Made by a program: the position numbers and the translations under genes. The notes under the pieces are model-generated. The model was given only the letters and a program-made list of their open reading frames with translations, was not told the origin of the DNA and did not search any database. 64,000 bases of DNA from Kribbella sp. VKM Ac-2569 (GTDB lineage: Bacteria > Actinomycetota > Actinomycetes > Propionibacteriales > Kribbellaceae), in NCBI RefSeq assembly GCF_004216905.1, contig NZ_SGXJ01000004.1, forward strand, positions 558,001 through 622,000, read 5' to 3'. Below, in pieces: positions 17,096 to 26,122 of this stretch (position 1 is its first letter; each line of letters opens with the position of its first letter).

Positions 17096-18295
17096 TCAGC
17101 AGGCGCCGAAGCTACCGGCTGACACCCACGCCTTCGCGACGTACATGCCGGCGTTGACCCGCAGCCACACATTGCTCGTGCCCTGCGACCCGGTGACGCT
17201 CTGCCCGGTCGTCTGGCACTCGACAGTGACCTGAGCCGACTTGCCGGCCATCCCGACGACCGCCCCGGTCGAGTTCGGCGCATTCCGCACGTTCAAGTAC
17301 CCGGACGAGATCGACACCGTCCCGCGCCCGCCATCGCCGGTCCACAGGTACGTGACGTCGACCCACGAGTTGTCGGCCAGCTTCAGCGCGTCCCAGAACA
17401 CGCCGTCCGCGAGGTCGATCCCCGCCGGGTTGGCGACGGTCCGGCCGAACTGATCCTTCCCGCCGTTGTAGCCGTCCTGGTACGCCGCCTGCGCTTCGGG
17501 CTTGCCCTGCGGCAGGTCCTTCCACATCTCGCGGGTCGCGCTCGGGTTCCAGTAGTCGTCCTTGGTGTTCCACGGGCCGACGTCCCACACCGGCTCGAAC
17601 GCGCAGCGCGAGGCGGTGCAGACCTTCACCGAGTACGTGCCGGATCCGGCGCTGGACAGACCGCGCCGTGACGGTAGGGCGACGAAGTGGTCCCGGCTCA
17701 CGATCACGTGGCCGTTGGCCGTCGTACCGCCGACCAGACCTTCACGCGTGGCGAAGACGTGCGACTTGAGCGGTGCCGCTTGGACCGTCATCCGCGGTAC
17801 GCCGGCCTGGTCCGTGGGCTGCACCGTGACATCGCCGACCCACGGGCTCGCGCCGGTCGACGGTGCGCTGACGATGATGCGGACCTGGACCTGGTCGCTC
17901 GCGCCGGGCAGTGCGGTCGGCGTACCCGCTTTGGCGGCCGTCCACTCGGACCACCTGTTGTTGACCCACGACCGTACGTCGACCTCCGCCGACGAACCGT
18001 CCGGCGTACCGGAGGTGTAGCCGACGACAACGGCGGACGTGGGATCCGCGAACCGGACCGGCGTGAGCTCGGCCAGGCCGGAGCGTTGTTTGATCTCGGT
18101 CGATCCGATCGCGGCCGGGGCGTCGCCGAGGATGATGCGGCTGCCGTCGACCTTGACGTTGCTGGATCCGGCGACGGGCTGGGCCGCTACCGAGACCGGA
18201 TCCGGTACTGCGGCGGTGCTGGGCAAGGTTGCCGTAAAGATCGCGGCGGTCATCGCCAGACAGGCGGTGAGCGCGGTTGTACGGGTGATACGCAT
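17096..18295 (-). CDS. Secreted protein with C-terminal bacterial SH3 domain
   Basis: A 399-residue exported protein. A signal peptide covers about residues 1-29 (MRITRTTALTACLAMTAA, cleavage near STA). The middle holds Ser/Thr-rich beta segments, including WVNNRWSEWTAAKAGTPTALPGAS, of the type found ahead of N-acetylmuramoyl-L-alanine amidase domains, but no amidase is present. Residues about 220-310 include VWDVGPWNTKDDYWNPSATREMW. The C-terminal 75 residues form an SH3 domain (GYLNVRNAPNSTGAVVGMAGKSAQVTVECQ). It probably binds the cell wall. The start at 18295 has a GGAGGT ribosome site. Confidence 0.8.
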   Translation of the reverse strand: MRITRTTALTACLAMTAAIFTATLPSTAAVPDPVSVAAQPVAGSSNVKVDGSRIILGDAPAAIGSTEIKQRSGLAELTPVRFADPTSAVVVGYTSGTPDGSSAEVDVRSWVNNRWSEWTAAKAGTPTALPGASDQVQVRIIVSAPSTGASPWVGDVTVQPTDQAGVPRMTVQAAPLKSHVFATREGLVGGTTANGHVIVSRDHFVALPSRRGLSSAGSGTYSVKVCTASRCAFEPVWDVGPWNTKDDYWNPSATREMWKDLPQGKPEAQAAYQDGYNGGKDQFGRTVANPAGIDLADGVFWDALKLADNSWVDVTYLWTGDGGRGTVSISSGYLNVRNAPNSTGAVVGMAGKSAQVTVECQTTGQSVTGSQGTSNVWLRVNAGMYVAKAWVSAGSFGAC

Positions 18296-18450
18296 GGGCG
18301 GAACCTCCGGGGCGGTGAAGGCTTGAGCACCCAATGTGACTCACAAACACCTCTTCTGCATAGCCCGTGAATAAATTTCTCGTGACTGCGCAGAACCCGA
18401 TCGATCACCCAGCGGGTTTGGACCGGTGTGACAGAGGCTGAGGAGAATCG

Positions 18451-18966
18451 ATGACCCGGACCGCGGACGCCGACTTCGAGCGATTCGTCGTGGCGCAGTC
18501 GACCCCCTTGCTCCGCTTCGCGGAGATGCTGTGCGGCGATCGGCACACCGCCGAGGACCTGGTGCAGCAGGCGTTGATGCGGTCCTATCCGAAGTGGCAC
18601 CGGCTGGAGGGCGACCCGTTGCGGTACGTCCGGCGGGTGCTGGTCAACCGATTCCTCTCCCAGGCCCGCCGGCGCTGGAACAACGAAGTACCCAGCGACC
18701 CGGTGCAGAACGATTGGGACCAGCGAGCGGTGGCGGACTTCGCCGGGGCGGTTCAGACCAGGGAGGCCGTGCTCTCGGCCCTCAGCGGTCTGACCGTCCG
18801 GGAGAGAGCCGTGGTCGCGCTGCGCTACTCGCAGGATCTCTCCGAGGCCGAGACCGCCGAGCTGCTCGGCATGGCGGCCGGGACCGTGAAGAGCACGGCC
18901 TCCCGGGCGCTGGCCAAGTTGCGTCTGGCACCCGACCTGATCGATACCGGAGTTGGAGGAAACTGA
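18451..18966 (+). CDS. SigE-family RNA polymerase sigma factor (second copy)
   Basis: A 171-residue paralogue of the sigma factor at 15437. Region 2 is FVVAQSTPLLRFAEMLCGDRHTAEDLVQQALMRSYPKWHRL and region 4 is LTVRERAVVALRYSQDLSEAETAELLGMAAGTVKSTASRALAKLR. Its stop overlaps the start of the next gene (TGATG). CAGAACC occurs 53 nt upstream as at the first module, but without the CGTC element at the right distance, so regulation may differ. Confidence 0.92.
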   Translation: MTRTADADFERFVVAQSTPLLRFAEMLCGDRHTAEDLVQQALMRSYPKWHRLEGDPLRYVRRVLVNRFLSQARRRWNNEVPSDPVQNDWDQRAVADFAGAVQTREAVLSALSGLTVRERAVVALRYSQDLSEAETAELLGMAAGTVKSTASRALAKLRLAPDLIDTGVGGN

Positions 18967-19988
18967 TGAGTGACGAGCAGCGGGTACACGACGCGCTCAC
19001 GTACGAGATGGAGCCGTGGCAGCCGGACGCCGGCGACCTGATGCGGCGCGGCAAGCGGCTGAGCTGGCTGCGCCGGGGACTGGCCGCGGCGGGTGTCACC
19101 GCACTGGCCGGAACCGTTGCGACGGTGTCCGCCGCGGTCGGCGGACCGGCCCTGCCGGTGAAGAACCTGCTGGCCGGTGGCGGAAAGCCTCCGGTGCCGG
19201 CGGTGATTCCGGCGGGTACGCCGACGGCGCCGTCGGTGGACCCGACGTGTCTGCCGCAGAAGCCGGAGAAGCCGCAGTTGCCCAAGGCGACGGTCTCGGT
19301 GCACAAGACCATCGACCCGAACAACCCGCCGAAGCCGACCGTGCCGGGCAAGCCCAGCCTGCCGACGGCGAAGCCGACGCTGCCTGGCAAGCCGAGCCTT
19401 CCGACCACCCCGCCGTCGCTGCCTGGTAAGCCGCAGGTTCCGACGACCAAGCCGACGTTGCCGACGCCGAGCTGGCCGACCGACAAGCCGACTCTGCCGA
19501 CGGCCAAGCCGACGCTCCCGGGAACGCCGACCGTGCCGACCGCCAAGCCGACGCTGCCGACGAAGCCGTCGCTACCAACGACGAAGCCGACCCTGCCAGG
19601 GAAGCCCACCCTGCCGACGAAGCCGTCGCTCCCGACGACGAAGCCGAGCCTTCCGTCGGCCAAGCCGGTCCCGACGCCGACGGTGCCGGACTGCGTGGAC
19701 GGCGTACCGACCACGAAGCCGACCGCTCCGAAGCCGTCGCTGCCGACGGTGCCGGGCAAGCCGACCACCAAGCCGACTGTACCGTCCCTGCCGACGGTTA
19801 CGGTCTCCGGTGGCGTCAAGGTGACCGTCGACCCGGGCAAGCCGCAGACCACGCAGCCGACGCTCCCGAGCAAGCCGTCGATTCCGACGACCAAGCCGAC
19901 GTTCCCGACCCCGTCCGAGAAGCCCAGCATCCCGACGCCGAGCCTCCCGACGACCTTCCCCACCGGCCAACCCTCCTCCGGCCGGTAG
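18966..19988 (+). CDS. Membrane-anchored protein with long KPTLP-type repeat stalk
   Basis: A 340-residue protein. Residues 1-36 are cytoplasmic and basic at the end (MRRGKRLSWLRRG), 37-58 form one membrane helix, and from about 75 to the end come imperfect repeats such as KPTLPTAKPTLPGKPSLPTT. These give an extended polyproline-like external stalk of about 250 residues with only three Cys. It overlaps the sigma gene and is the counterpart of the 15958 protein. It probably acts as a wall-spanning tether or sensor coupled to the sigma factor; this is inferred from arrangement alone. Confidence 0.7.
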   Translation: MSDEQRVHDALTYEMEPWQPDAGDLMRRGKRLSWLRRGLAAAGVTALAGTVATVSAAVGGPALPVKNLLAGGGKPPVPAVIPAGTPTAPSVDPTCLPQKPEKPQLPKATVSVHKTIDPNNPPKPTVPGKPSLPTAKPTLPGKPSLPTTPPSLPGKPQVPTTKPTLPTPSWPTDKPTLPTAKPTLPGTPTVPTAKPTLPTKPSLPTTKPTLPGKPTLPTKPSLPTTKPSLPSAKPVPTPTVPDCVDGVPTTKPTAPKPSLPTVPGKPTTKPTVPSLPTVTVSGGVKVTVDPGKPQTTQPTLPSKPSIPTTKPTFPTPSEKPSIPTPSLPTTFPTGQPSSGR

Positions 19989-19997
19989 GGCACCCCG

Positions 19998-20036
19998 CCA
20001 CCGGCGAGTAGGTCACGCAGCCCTACTCGCCGGTGG
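19998..20036. terminator. Bidirectional terminator, 15-bp stem
   Basis: CCACCGGCGAGTAGG and CCTACTCGCCGGTGG pair perfectly around a 9-nt loop, between the convergent genes ending at 19988 (+) and 20023 (-). The hairpin includes the stop region of the latter. Confidence 0.8.
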
Positions 20037-20526
20037 CACCATCCACGAGTTCGCGGGCCACGTCCAGGTGGCCCGCGTGCCGTGCGTATTCCTGTAAGAC
20101 GTGGAACAGGATCCAGTTCAGCGTCGGCCGATCGTCGGTCCCGAAGCGTCCACCCGCCGCCGCGATCGCCGCCGGATCCTCACCGGCGACCACGCTCCGG
20201 GTGAACTCGCCGCCCGCGTGCAGTTGGGCCAGCAGGCCTTCCAGGGTGTCGTTGGACTCGAGCGTCCAGGGGCTGTCCGGCTCGTCCGCGGAGTCGCCCC
20301 ACGGATGGTCGACGGGTTCACCGATGAAGCCCCAGCGCAGCCAGCGGCGCTCCATGAAGACCAGGTGTTTCAGCAGTTCCAGCGGTGTCCATCCCGACGG
20401 TAGGCGACTGCTGCGCAGCTCGGTGTCGCTGAGCCCGATGAGCTTCTTCTCGATGATGCTGCGGTAGCGATCGAGGTACTGCAGATGCAGTTCGATCGTG
20501 TCGGCGAGGTCGCGCGGGGGCTTCAT
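20023..20526 (-). CDS. DinB-family protein (DUF664-like)
   Basis: A 167-residue four-helix-bundle protein. LLKHLVFMERRWLRW and VLQEYARHAGHLDVARELVDG carry the three His expected to bind a metal in DinB/DUF664 proteins. Members may act as thiol-dependent S-transferases. Its ATG overlaps the stop of the upstream XRE regulator by 4 nt (20523-20526), so the two are one operon. Confidence 0.88.
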   Translation of the reverse strand: MKPPRDLADTIELHLQYLDRYRSIIEKKLIGLSDTELRSSRLPSGWTPLELLKHLVFMERRWLRWGFIGEPVDHPWGDSADEPDSPWTLESNDTLEGLLAQLHAGGEFTRSVVAGEDPAAIAAAGGRFGTDDRPTLNWILFHVLQEYARHAGHLDVARELVDGATGE

Positions 20527-21317
20527 GACAGTGCCCGCAGGTATTTGGCGGTTGCGTCGTCGGCTGGGTAGAAGGACTCGATCATGAGTTCCGAGACCGT
20601 GACGTCGAGCGGTGTGCCGAAGGTCGCGATTGTGGTCAGGAGCGACAGTTCGCGGCCGTCGTGGGTGAGGTTGAACGGTACGACGACCTCGGCCGGCCCG
20701 GGTGGTGCCGGCATGTCGTTGACGGCGTACGTGCGAAGTTCGTCGTACAGGTCCTGGAGTTCGGGATCCGCGGTGCCGGCGACCTGTCGTTGCAGGCTCG
20801 CGAGCGCGGCGGAGCGGACCTCGGCGATGTTGGCGATCCGCCGGGCCAGGCCGTCCGGGTGCAGGGTCAGGCGGAGCGCGTTGATCGGTGCCTGTAGCAA
20901 CTTCTCGTCGACGTCCGTGGTGAAGATCGCGATCCCGGCGTTCGCCTCGACGATGTTCCACCACCGGTCGACGACCAGCGCCGGATAGGGCTCGTGGGCC
21001 TTCAGCAGGCGGCGCAGCGTCGTACGGATCGCGAGCATCGACGGCGAGTGCAGCGATGCCTCGCTGTAGATCGGCGCGAACCCGCCGGCCAGCAGCAACT
21101 GGTTCCGGTCCCGGAGCGGTACGTCGAGATGCTCGGCCAGCCGCATCACCATCTCGCGACTCGGCTTCGACCGCCCGGTCTCCACGAAACTCACGTGCCG
21201 CGTGGACACCTCGACCCGGTTCGCCAGCTCGAGCTGACTGAGCCGCCGGCGCTCCCGCCAGCCGCGCAGAAGCTCACCGACAGGGCGCTGGAACGTCTCC
21301 TCGATCGTCGCTGCCAT
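20523..21317 (-). CDS. XRE-family regulator with MmyB-like ligand-binding domain
   Basis: A 264-residue regulator. GELLRGWRERRRLSQLELANRVEVSTRHVSFVETGRSKPS (14-53) is an XRE helix-turn-helix. From about residue 95 an MmyB-like, PAS-type ligand-binding domain (MLTR_LBD) begins: HEPYPALVVDRWWNIVEANAGIAIF is its signature, and LRLTLHPDGLARRIANIAEV follows. It is divergent from the SnoaL-like gene at 21431. The inverted repeat at 21354-21364 between them may be its operator, so it could control both the DinB gene and the SnoaL gene. Confidence 0.92.
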   Translation of the reverse strand: MAATIEETFQRPVGELLRGWRERRRLSQLELANRVEVSTRHVSFVETGRSKPSREMVMRLAEHLDVPLRDRNQLLLAGGFAPIYSEASLHSPSMLAIRTTLRRLLKAHEPYPALVVDRWWNIVEANAGIAIFTTDVDEKLLQAPINALRLTLHPDGLARRIANIAEVRSAALASLQRQVAGTADPELQDLYDELRTYAVNDMPAPPGPAEVVVPFNLTHDGRELSLLTTIATFGTPLDVTVSELMIESFYPADDATAKYLRALS

Positions 21318-21353
21318 GTTCCGACCGTAGCGGGTCGCGTAGACATCACCATT

Positions 21354-21364
21354 ACCTCTGAGGT
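21354..21364. promoter_or_regulatory. Inverted repeat in the XRE/SnoaL divergent promoter region
   Basis: ACCTC-T-GAGGT is a perfect short palindrome 37 nt before the XRE start and 67 nt before the SnoaL start. It is a candidate operator. Confidence 0.4.
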
Positions 21365-21430
21365 CATCGACGGTACGCCGGGACTGGCGGCAAGGTTCTG
21401 GTCATCGCAACCGATCGAGGAGGAAACACC

Positions 21431-21793
21431 ATGAACGCAACGACTCTCGCAGACCAGTACTTCGCGATGTGGAACGCCGCCGACGCCGACCGCCGCGCCG
21501 AGCTCATCGCCGCGACCTGGACCGACGACGCGACCTTCCAGGACCCGAGCTTCGAGACCACCGGCCACGACGAGCTGAACAAGCTGGTCGGCGCTGCGCA
21601 GCAGATGTTCCCGGGGCTGTCGTTCGTCCGCATCGGCGACATCGACGAGCACCACAACTACCTGCGCTGGACCTGGCACCTGAAGGCCGAGGGGCAGGAC
21701 GCAGTCGCCGGCGGCACGGACATCGTCGTGCTCGACGCCGACGGCAAGATCCAGAAGCTGATCGGCTTCCACGACTTCGCCCCGGCGCACTGA
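21431..21793 (+). CDS. SnoaL/NTF2-like protein
   Basis: A 120-residue cone-fold protein. LADQYFAMWNAADADRRAELIAATWTDDATFQDP and the late KIQKLIGFHDF are typical of SnoaL-like polyketide-cyclase relatives and steroid-isomerase-like proteins. Substrate is unknown. It has a strong GAGGAGGAAA ribosome site and is divergent from an XRE regulator. Confidence 0.85.
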   Translation: MNATTLADQYFAMWNAADADRRAELIAATWTDDATFQDPSFETTGHDELNKLVGAAQQMFPGLSFVRIGDIDEHHNYLRWTWHLKAEGQDAVAGGTDIVVLDADGKIQKLIGFHDFAPAH

Positions 21794-21871
21794 GGCATCC
21801 ACCTTCCGGCTGATTCTGGATCGCCGATCGGCGGATGCGAGGTGCTTCGTCCGCCGCCTAGGTTGGCGGGC

Positions 21872-23290
21872 ATGTGGAAATCGTTGACAGCGGCATCGAT
21901 AGTGGGGTCCTTGCTTGCGGCCGCCGTTCCGGTGAGTACGGCGGCCGCCGCGGGGACCCTGGACTGGAAGGCCTGCAAACCCGGCGCGGCCGAGCAATGC
22001 GCCACGCTGACCGTGCCGCTGGACTGGTCGAAACCGGCCGGTCCGACCACGAACGTGTACGTCGCCAAGGTCCCGGCGAAGGATCAGAAACACAAGCTCG
22101 GCGCGCTGTTCTTCAATCCGGGCGGGCCGGGTGGCGCGGGCGGCTCGATCTTCGCGGCGGGCCTTGCGGATGCAGTGCTGCCGCAGTACCGGGACCGGTA
22201 TGACCTGGTCAGCTTCGACCCGCGCGGGACCGGGAGCAGCAGTCAGCTCGACTGCGGTCCGGTGCTGCGTCGCGGCGTACCGGTGTTCCCGAAGTCCAAG
22301 GCGCAGTACGACGCTTTGGTGGCGTCGAGTCGGGCTACTGGTGAGCAATGCCTGAAGCAGCACGGCGACCTGATGCGGAACCTGGACACGCGGACGGTCG
22401 CGCGCGACATGGACGCGATCCGGGCGGCGCTCGGCGAGTCGAAGTTCAACTACATCGGGCTGTCGTACGGGTCGTACCTGGGCACGTTGTACGCGCAGCA
22501 GTTCCCGCAGCGCGTCGGCCGGATGGTGCTCGACGGGATTCTCGATCACAAGCAGGGCCCGCTGCGGCTCATGCTCGACGAGGCGAAGGAGATGGAGGCC
22601 GGCTTCAACCGCTTCGCCGCGTGGTGCACGAAGGACACGTCGTGCGCCCTGCACGGGCAGGACGTCGGCGCGGTCTGGGATGCGACCGTGCGCAAGGCCG
22701 ACAAGACCCCGCTGACCGGTCCGCACGGTCCGGTGAACGGCGACGTACTCCGGATGGCGCTGCCGACTTTGTTGCCGTTGACATCAATGGTCTCGGACAA
22801 CTGGCCGGTGCTCGCGACCGCGCTGGCGAAGGCGGCGAAGGACGACGGCACCGACTTCGCGAACGTCAGCTACGTGGGTGATCCCGAGACTGCGTACGCC
22901 GCCGTGTCCTGCATGGATCTACCGGGTGAGCTGCGTGGGTACGCCGATGCGCGCGCCCGGCTCGCGCTCGCCAAGGCCGTCGCGCCGCGGGTCGGTGGTG
23001 CGGTCGAGGCCTGGGCAATCACGGCCGCCTGCGCCGGATGGCCGATCCCGCCGAGCAACCCGTGGGGTGCAACGCCGGTGCACGGTACGCCGCCGATCCT
23101 GATCACGTCGACGCTGCACGACCCGTCGACGCCGATCACCAACGCGCGCAGCCTGGCGCGGCAGATCGACAACAGCCGGCTGCTGACCGCCGACGTCTAC
23201 GGACACACGGCGTACTTCAACTCGGCCTGCGCGCGGGACCGGATCGCCGACTACCTGCTGGACGGGAGGCTGCCCGCCAAGAGCTGTTAA
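21872..23290 (+). CDS. Secreted tripeptidyl aminopeptidase (alpha/beta hydrolase)
   Basis: A 472-residue exported hydrolase of the Streptomyces Tap/SlpD family, which removes N-terminal tripeptides from proteins outside the cell. A signal peptide covers residues 1-27. The oxyanion motif is FFNPGGPGGAGGS, and the nucleophile elbow GLSYGSYLG places Ser at 198. The C-terminal TAP-C domain contains ITSTLHDPSTPITNAR (Asp) and DVYGHTAYFNSACAR (His). Length is normal. The ATG follows TAGGTT by 7 nt, suggesting leaderless translation. Confidence 0.92.
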   Translation: MWKSLTAASIVGSLLAAAVPVSTAAAAGTLDWKACKPGAAEQCATLTVPLDWSKPAGPTTNVYVAKVPAKDQKHKLGALFFNPGGPGGAGGSIFAAGLADAVLPQYRDRYDLVSFDPRGTGSSSQLDCGPVLRRGVPVFPKSKAQYDALVASSRATGEQCLKQHGDLMRNLDTRTVARDMDAIRAALGESKFNYIGLSYGSYLGTLYAQQFPQRVGRMVLDGILDHKQGPLRLMLDEAKEMEAGFNRFAAWCTKDTSCALHGQDVGAVWDATVRKADKTPLTGPHGPVNGDVLRMALPTLLPLTSMVSDNWPVLATALAKAAKDDGTDFANVSYVGDPETAYAAVSCMDLPGELRGYADARARLALAKAVAPRVGGAVEAWAITAACAGWPIPPSNPWGATPVHGTPPILITSTLHDPSTPITNARSLARQIDNSRLLTADVYGHTAYFNSACARDRIADYLLDGRLPAKSC

Positions 23291-23330
23291 TTCGGTGGAA
23301 GGTGCTCGCCGGACGTGCGCAGGATGGAAC

Positions 23331-24083
23331 ATGCTCACTACCGAAGAGCTGGACGTTTTCGAGCGCGACGGGATCGTGAAGATCCCGTCCGCGTTCACCT
23401 CCGACGAGGCCGCGGGGATGCGGGACGTGCTCTGGAACGAGCTGTCCGCGCGGCACGACATGGATCGCGACGATCGTTCGACCTGGACGCCGTTGCGACC
23501 GACCGGTCTGAAGACCACCAAGCTCGATCGACGCGCCCACGCGATTCTCGGCCCGCGGGTGCGGTCGGTGCTCGACGGGTTGCTCGGCGAATGGGTCGAG
23601 CCGAAGCACCAGGGACAGGTGCTGGTCACGATGCCGGAGGGCGTGCCGTGGGCCGTGCCGTATCAGCAATGGCACACGGACGTCGGATTCGAGAGCGAGA
23701 CCGGAGCTGTGAAGATCTGGGCGTTGTACGGCGATGTCGAGCCGGGTGGCGGCGGGACTCCGCAGGTCGCGGGCTCGCACAAGGTGATCGAGCGGTTCTT
23801 GACCACGACGGACGAGCGCGAGTTCAAGACGGTTCGCGAGCAGGTGCTGCGGTCGGATCCGTGGTTCCGCAACCTGACGTCGGAGCAGCGCACGGTGGAC
23901 CCGATGGAGCCGACCGATCTCGACGGGCTCCCGGTCCGCGTCGTCGAGCTCACCGGTCAGGCCGGCGACGTGTACCTGACCCATCCGTGGATCCTGCACT
24001 CGATCGCACCGAACGCGGCCGACACCCCTCGGATGATGCGCAGCCGGTTCATCTGGGCTGCGTCGTCTAGGACAGGTCAGTGA
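23331..24083 (+). CDS. Phytanoyl-CoA dioxygenase (PhyH)-family Fe(II)/2-oxoglutarate enzyme
   Basis: A 250-residue non-haem iron oxygenase. WHTDVGF (near 116) gives the first His and the Asp of the iron triad, and LTHPWILHSIAPN (near 220) gives the distal His; an Arg about ten residues later could bind 2-oxoglutarate. The N-terminus LTTEELDVFERDGIVKIPSAF is typical of PhyH. The substrate is unknown. Its 3' end overlaps the convergent kinase gene by 17 nt. Confidence 0.9.
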   Translation: MLTTEELDVFERDGIVKIPSAFTSDEAAGMRDVLWNELSARHDMDRDDRSTWTPLRPTGLKTTKLDRRAHAILGPRVRSVLDGLLGEWVEPKHQGQVLVTMPEGVPWAVPYQQWHTDVGFESETGAVKIWALYGDVEPGGGGTPQVAGSHKVIERFLTTTDEREFKTVREQVLRSDPWFRNLTSEQRTVDPMEPTDLDGLPVRVVELTGQAGDVYLTHPWILHSIAPNAADTPRMMRSRFIWAASSRTGQ

Positions 24084-24921
24084 CCAATCGCGCGCACCGC
24101 ACCGGGTCCTCGGTCAATCCAACGCCGAGTCCGTACAACCAGTAGTCCACGGTCCGCCACAGCACCCAGTCACGCGCCCGGTCCCGATCGAGACCCGCTT
24201 CCCGGACCGCGATGTCGAAGTACCGGACGATGTCGTCCATCTTGTCGAGGTCCCACCACAGGACCCGGCCGAGGTCGTACTCGATGTCCCCGCGGAACAG
24301 CACCGGGTCGACGGTCAGCCACTCCTCCCGTTGCCCGGCGAGCACCTGACCGGAGTGGAAGTCGCCGTTGACCGCGAGCGTCGAGGTGGTCTCGGACGGC
24401 GCGACGTCGAGCGCCTCGCGCAGGATCGCGGCGTCGAACGGCCGGCCGAGTCGCTCCCACTCGGGCTCCAGCTGCGCCGATCGCGTGGTCACGATGTCCG
24501 CGGTCGATCGCGCGTCGTCCGGCGCGGGTACGGCGAGTCTGCGCATCAGCTGCCCGAGTACGGCGACCGCCTCGTCGACCGGCCGGGTCGTCAACGGTGT
24601 GGACAACCGCTCCAGCAACATCGCGCCGGCCTCGACGTCGACGTCGTACAGCTGGGCCATGCCCCGACCTGCCCACCATCGGAGCGCCCAGGTCTGCTCT
24701 GCCACCTCCGCTCCGGGCGGCGACATCCGCAGTACGAACTCCTCACCGCCGCGCGTCACCGGTACGACGACCGCGTTCGACCCGTGTGCAACCGCTCCCA
24801 CCACGGTCAGATCCCACCGTTGGCACTGCCGCTCGACTGCCATCGGGAGGTCCCGGAGCCAGTCCGCGCCCTCGGTCCACCACCGTGGCATCCGCAGGAA
24901 CTCCTCGGGCAACTCGATCAT
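24067..24921 (-). CDS. Aminoglycoside/hydroxyurea kinase-like phosphotransferase (APH(6) family)
   Basis: A 284-residue protein-kinase-fold enzyme. GAVAHGSNAVVVPVTRGGEEFVLRMSPP contains the ATP-binding strand with the invariant Lys replaced by an Arg in the VLRMSPP segment, as in the streptomycin 6-kinase/hydroxyurea kinase family. The catalytic loop is NGDFHSGQVL, and VDPVLFRGDIEYDLGRVLW provides the metal-binding Asp. Such genes are widespread in soil actinomycetes, and resistance cannot be assumed. The start at 24921 lies before MIELPEEFLRMPRW. Confidence 0.85.
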   Translation of the reverse strand: MIELPEEFLRMPRWWTEGADWLRDLPMAVERQCQRWDLTVVGAVAHGSNAVVVPVTRGGEEFVLRMSPPGAEVAEQTWALRWWAGRGMAQLYDVDVEAGAMLLERLSTPLTTRPVDEAVAVLGQLMRRLAVPAPDDARSTADIVTTRSAQLEPEWERLGRPFDAAILREALDVAPSETTSTLAVNGDFHSGQVLAGQREEWLTVDPVLFRGDIEYDLGRVLWWDLDKMDDIVRYFDIAVREAGLDRDRARDWVLWRTVDYWLYGLGVGLTEDPVRCARLVTDLS

Positions 24922-25001
24922 CCGGTCACCGTAGCCGGGGCAACCCGGGGCATTCATCCGATTTGCAAATGCCCTCCCCGGCGGGGCGATCGAGGATCAT
25001 G

Positions 25002-25811
25002 ATGTTGGGCATGGGCGGAGAGGTTGACCAGGACGGGTTGCAGTTCGACGCGGGGGTTTCCCGGCAGATCGAGGCGGTCTACACCACATCTGACGTGGTT
25101 GAGCAACGGCGGGCGGTGCGGGCGGCGCTGGCGTTGCGGCCCGGCGACCGGGTGCTGGATGTCGGTTTCGGGCCGGGACTGCTGGCCGCGGAGATGGCCG
25201 GCGAGGTGGGGCCGAACGGGCGGATCTGCGGGATCGACGTCAGCGAGAGCATGCTGGCGATCGCCCGGACCCGCGCCGACGTCCCTGGCGGACCGGGCCT
25301 CGAGCTCGAACTCGGCTCGGTCGCGCGGATCCCGCACCCGGCGGAGAGCTTCGACGTGGTGGTGTCCACGCAGGTCTTCGAGTACGTCGACGACGTCGTG
25401 GCCGCGCTGGACGAGGTACGACGCGTGCTCCGGCCGGCGGGTCGCGTCGTACTGCTGGACACGGACTGGGGTTCGGTGGTGTGGCGATCGAGCGACGAGG
25501 AGCGGATGGCGCGGGTGCTGACCGCGTTCGAGGATCATCTGGCGGATCCGCATCTGCCCCGGACGTTGGCCGACGTACTGGCGAAGACCGGTTTCACCCC
25601 GACGCATCAGCAGGTGGTGCCGATCCTCAACACGGCGTACGACCAGCACACGTACAGCGGCGGCTTAATCGACATCGTGTCCGATTTCGTCCCCGGTCAT
25701 GCCGGCGTGACGCAGGAGGAGGCGCGGGCCTGGGCTGACGATCTGCGCGGTCTCGGCACGAGCTACTTCTTCAGCCTGAACAGGTACTTGTTCGTCGCGT
25801 CGGCGCTCTGA
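25002..25811 (+). CDS. Class I SAM-dependent methyltransferase (UbiE/COQ5-like)
   Basis: A 269-residue enzyme. DRVLDVGFGPGLLAAEMA is motif I, RICGIDVSESMLAIAR is the acidic post-I loop, SFDVVVSTQVFEYVDD is motif II and LRPAGRVVLLDTDW is motif III. Together these match the Methyltransf_11/UbiE class. The substrate is unknown. Three in-frame ATG codons (24999, 25002, 25011) lie together; 25002 has the best spacing to GAGGA. Confidence 0.85.
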   Translation: MLGMGGEVDQDGLQFDAGVSRQIEAVYTTSDVVEQRRAVRAALALRPGDRVLDVGFGPGLLAAEMAGEVGPNGRICGIDVSESMLAIARTRADVPGGPGLELELGSVARIPHPAESFDVVVSTQVFEYVDDVVAALDEVRRVLRPAGRVVLLDTDWGSVVWRSSDEERMARVLTAFEDHLADPHLPRTLADVLAKTGFTPTHQQVVPILNTAYDQHTYSGGLIDIVSDFVPGHAGVTQEEARAWADDLRGLGTSYFFSLNRYLFVASAL

Positions 25812-25821
25812 GTTTCGGACC

Positions 25822-25890
25822 CCGGCGGGCGCATCCTGGGAGAGACACACCCGCCGGGCCGGTCGTTCTCCCGCCCCTCAGTGGGAGAAC
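25822..25890. terminator. Two hairpins after the methyltransferase gene
   Basis: CCCGGCGGG/CCCGCCGGG (25822-25859, 20-nt loop) is followed by GTTCTCCC/GGGAGAAC (25865-25890, 10-nt loop). The rest of the 311-nt gap to 26123 holds a TAGGCT box near 26056 and no gene. Confidence 0.55.
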
Positions 25891-26122
25891 TCGCGGCTCG
25901 GTGAACACCACCCATGCCCGAATGGCACTGACCGAACCGCGGGACCACCTACAGGTACCCCACTTCGCGGTTTCGCACACACCCCGGCACGCGGTTCGGA
26001 CGGAAAACTTCACATTCCTCAAACCTTCGCCGGTAGTACCTGACCTGACAGCGGCCTAGGCTGGTTCGCGATTTTCGCGCACCCGGGGTCGGTGCGCGGA
26101 TGCCCAGGGGGAAGGAACAGCA

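Noticed and set aside
24067..24921. Dedicated streptomycin-resistance gene
   Set aside because: Family membership alone does not show resistance; such kinases are common in soil actinomycetes and no antibiotic cluster is nearby.
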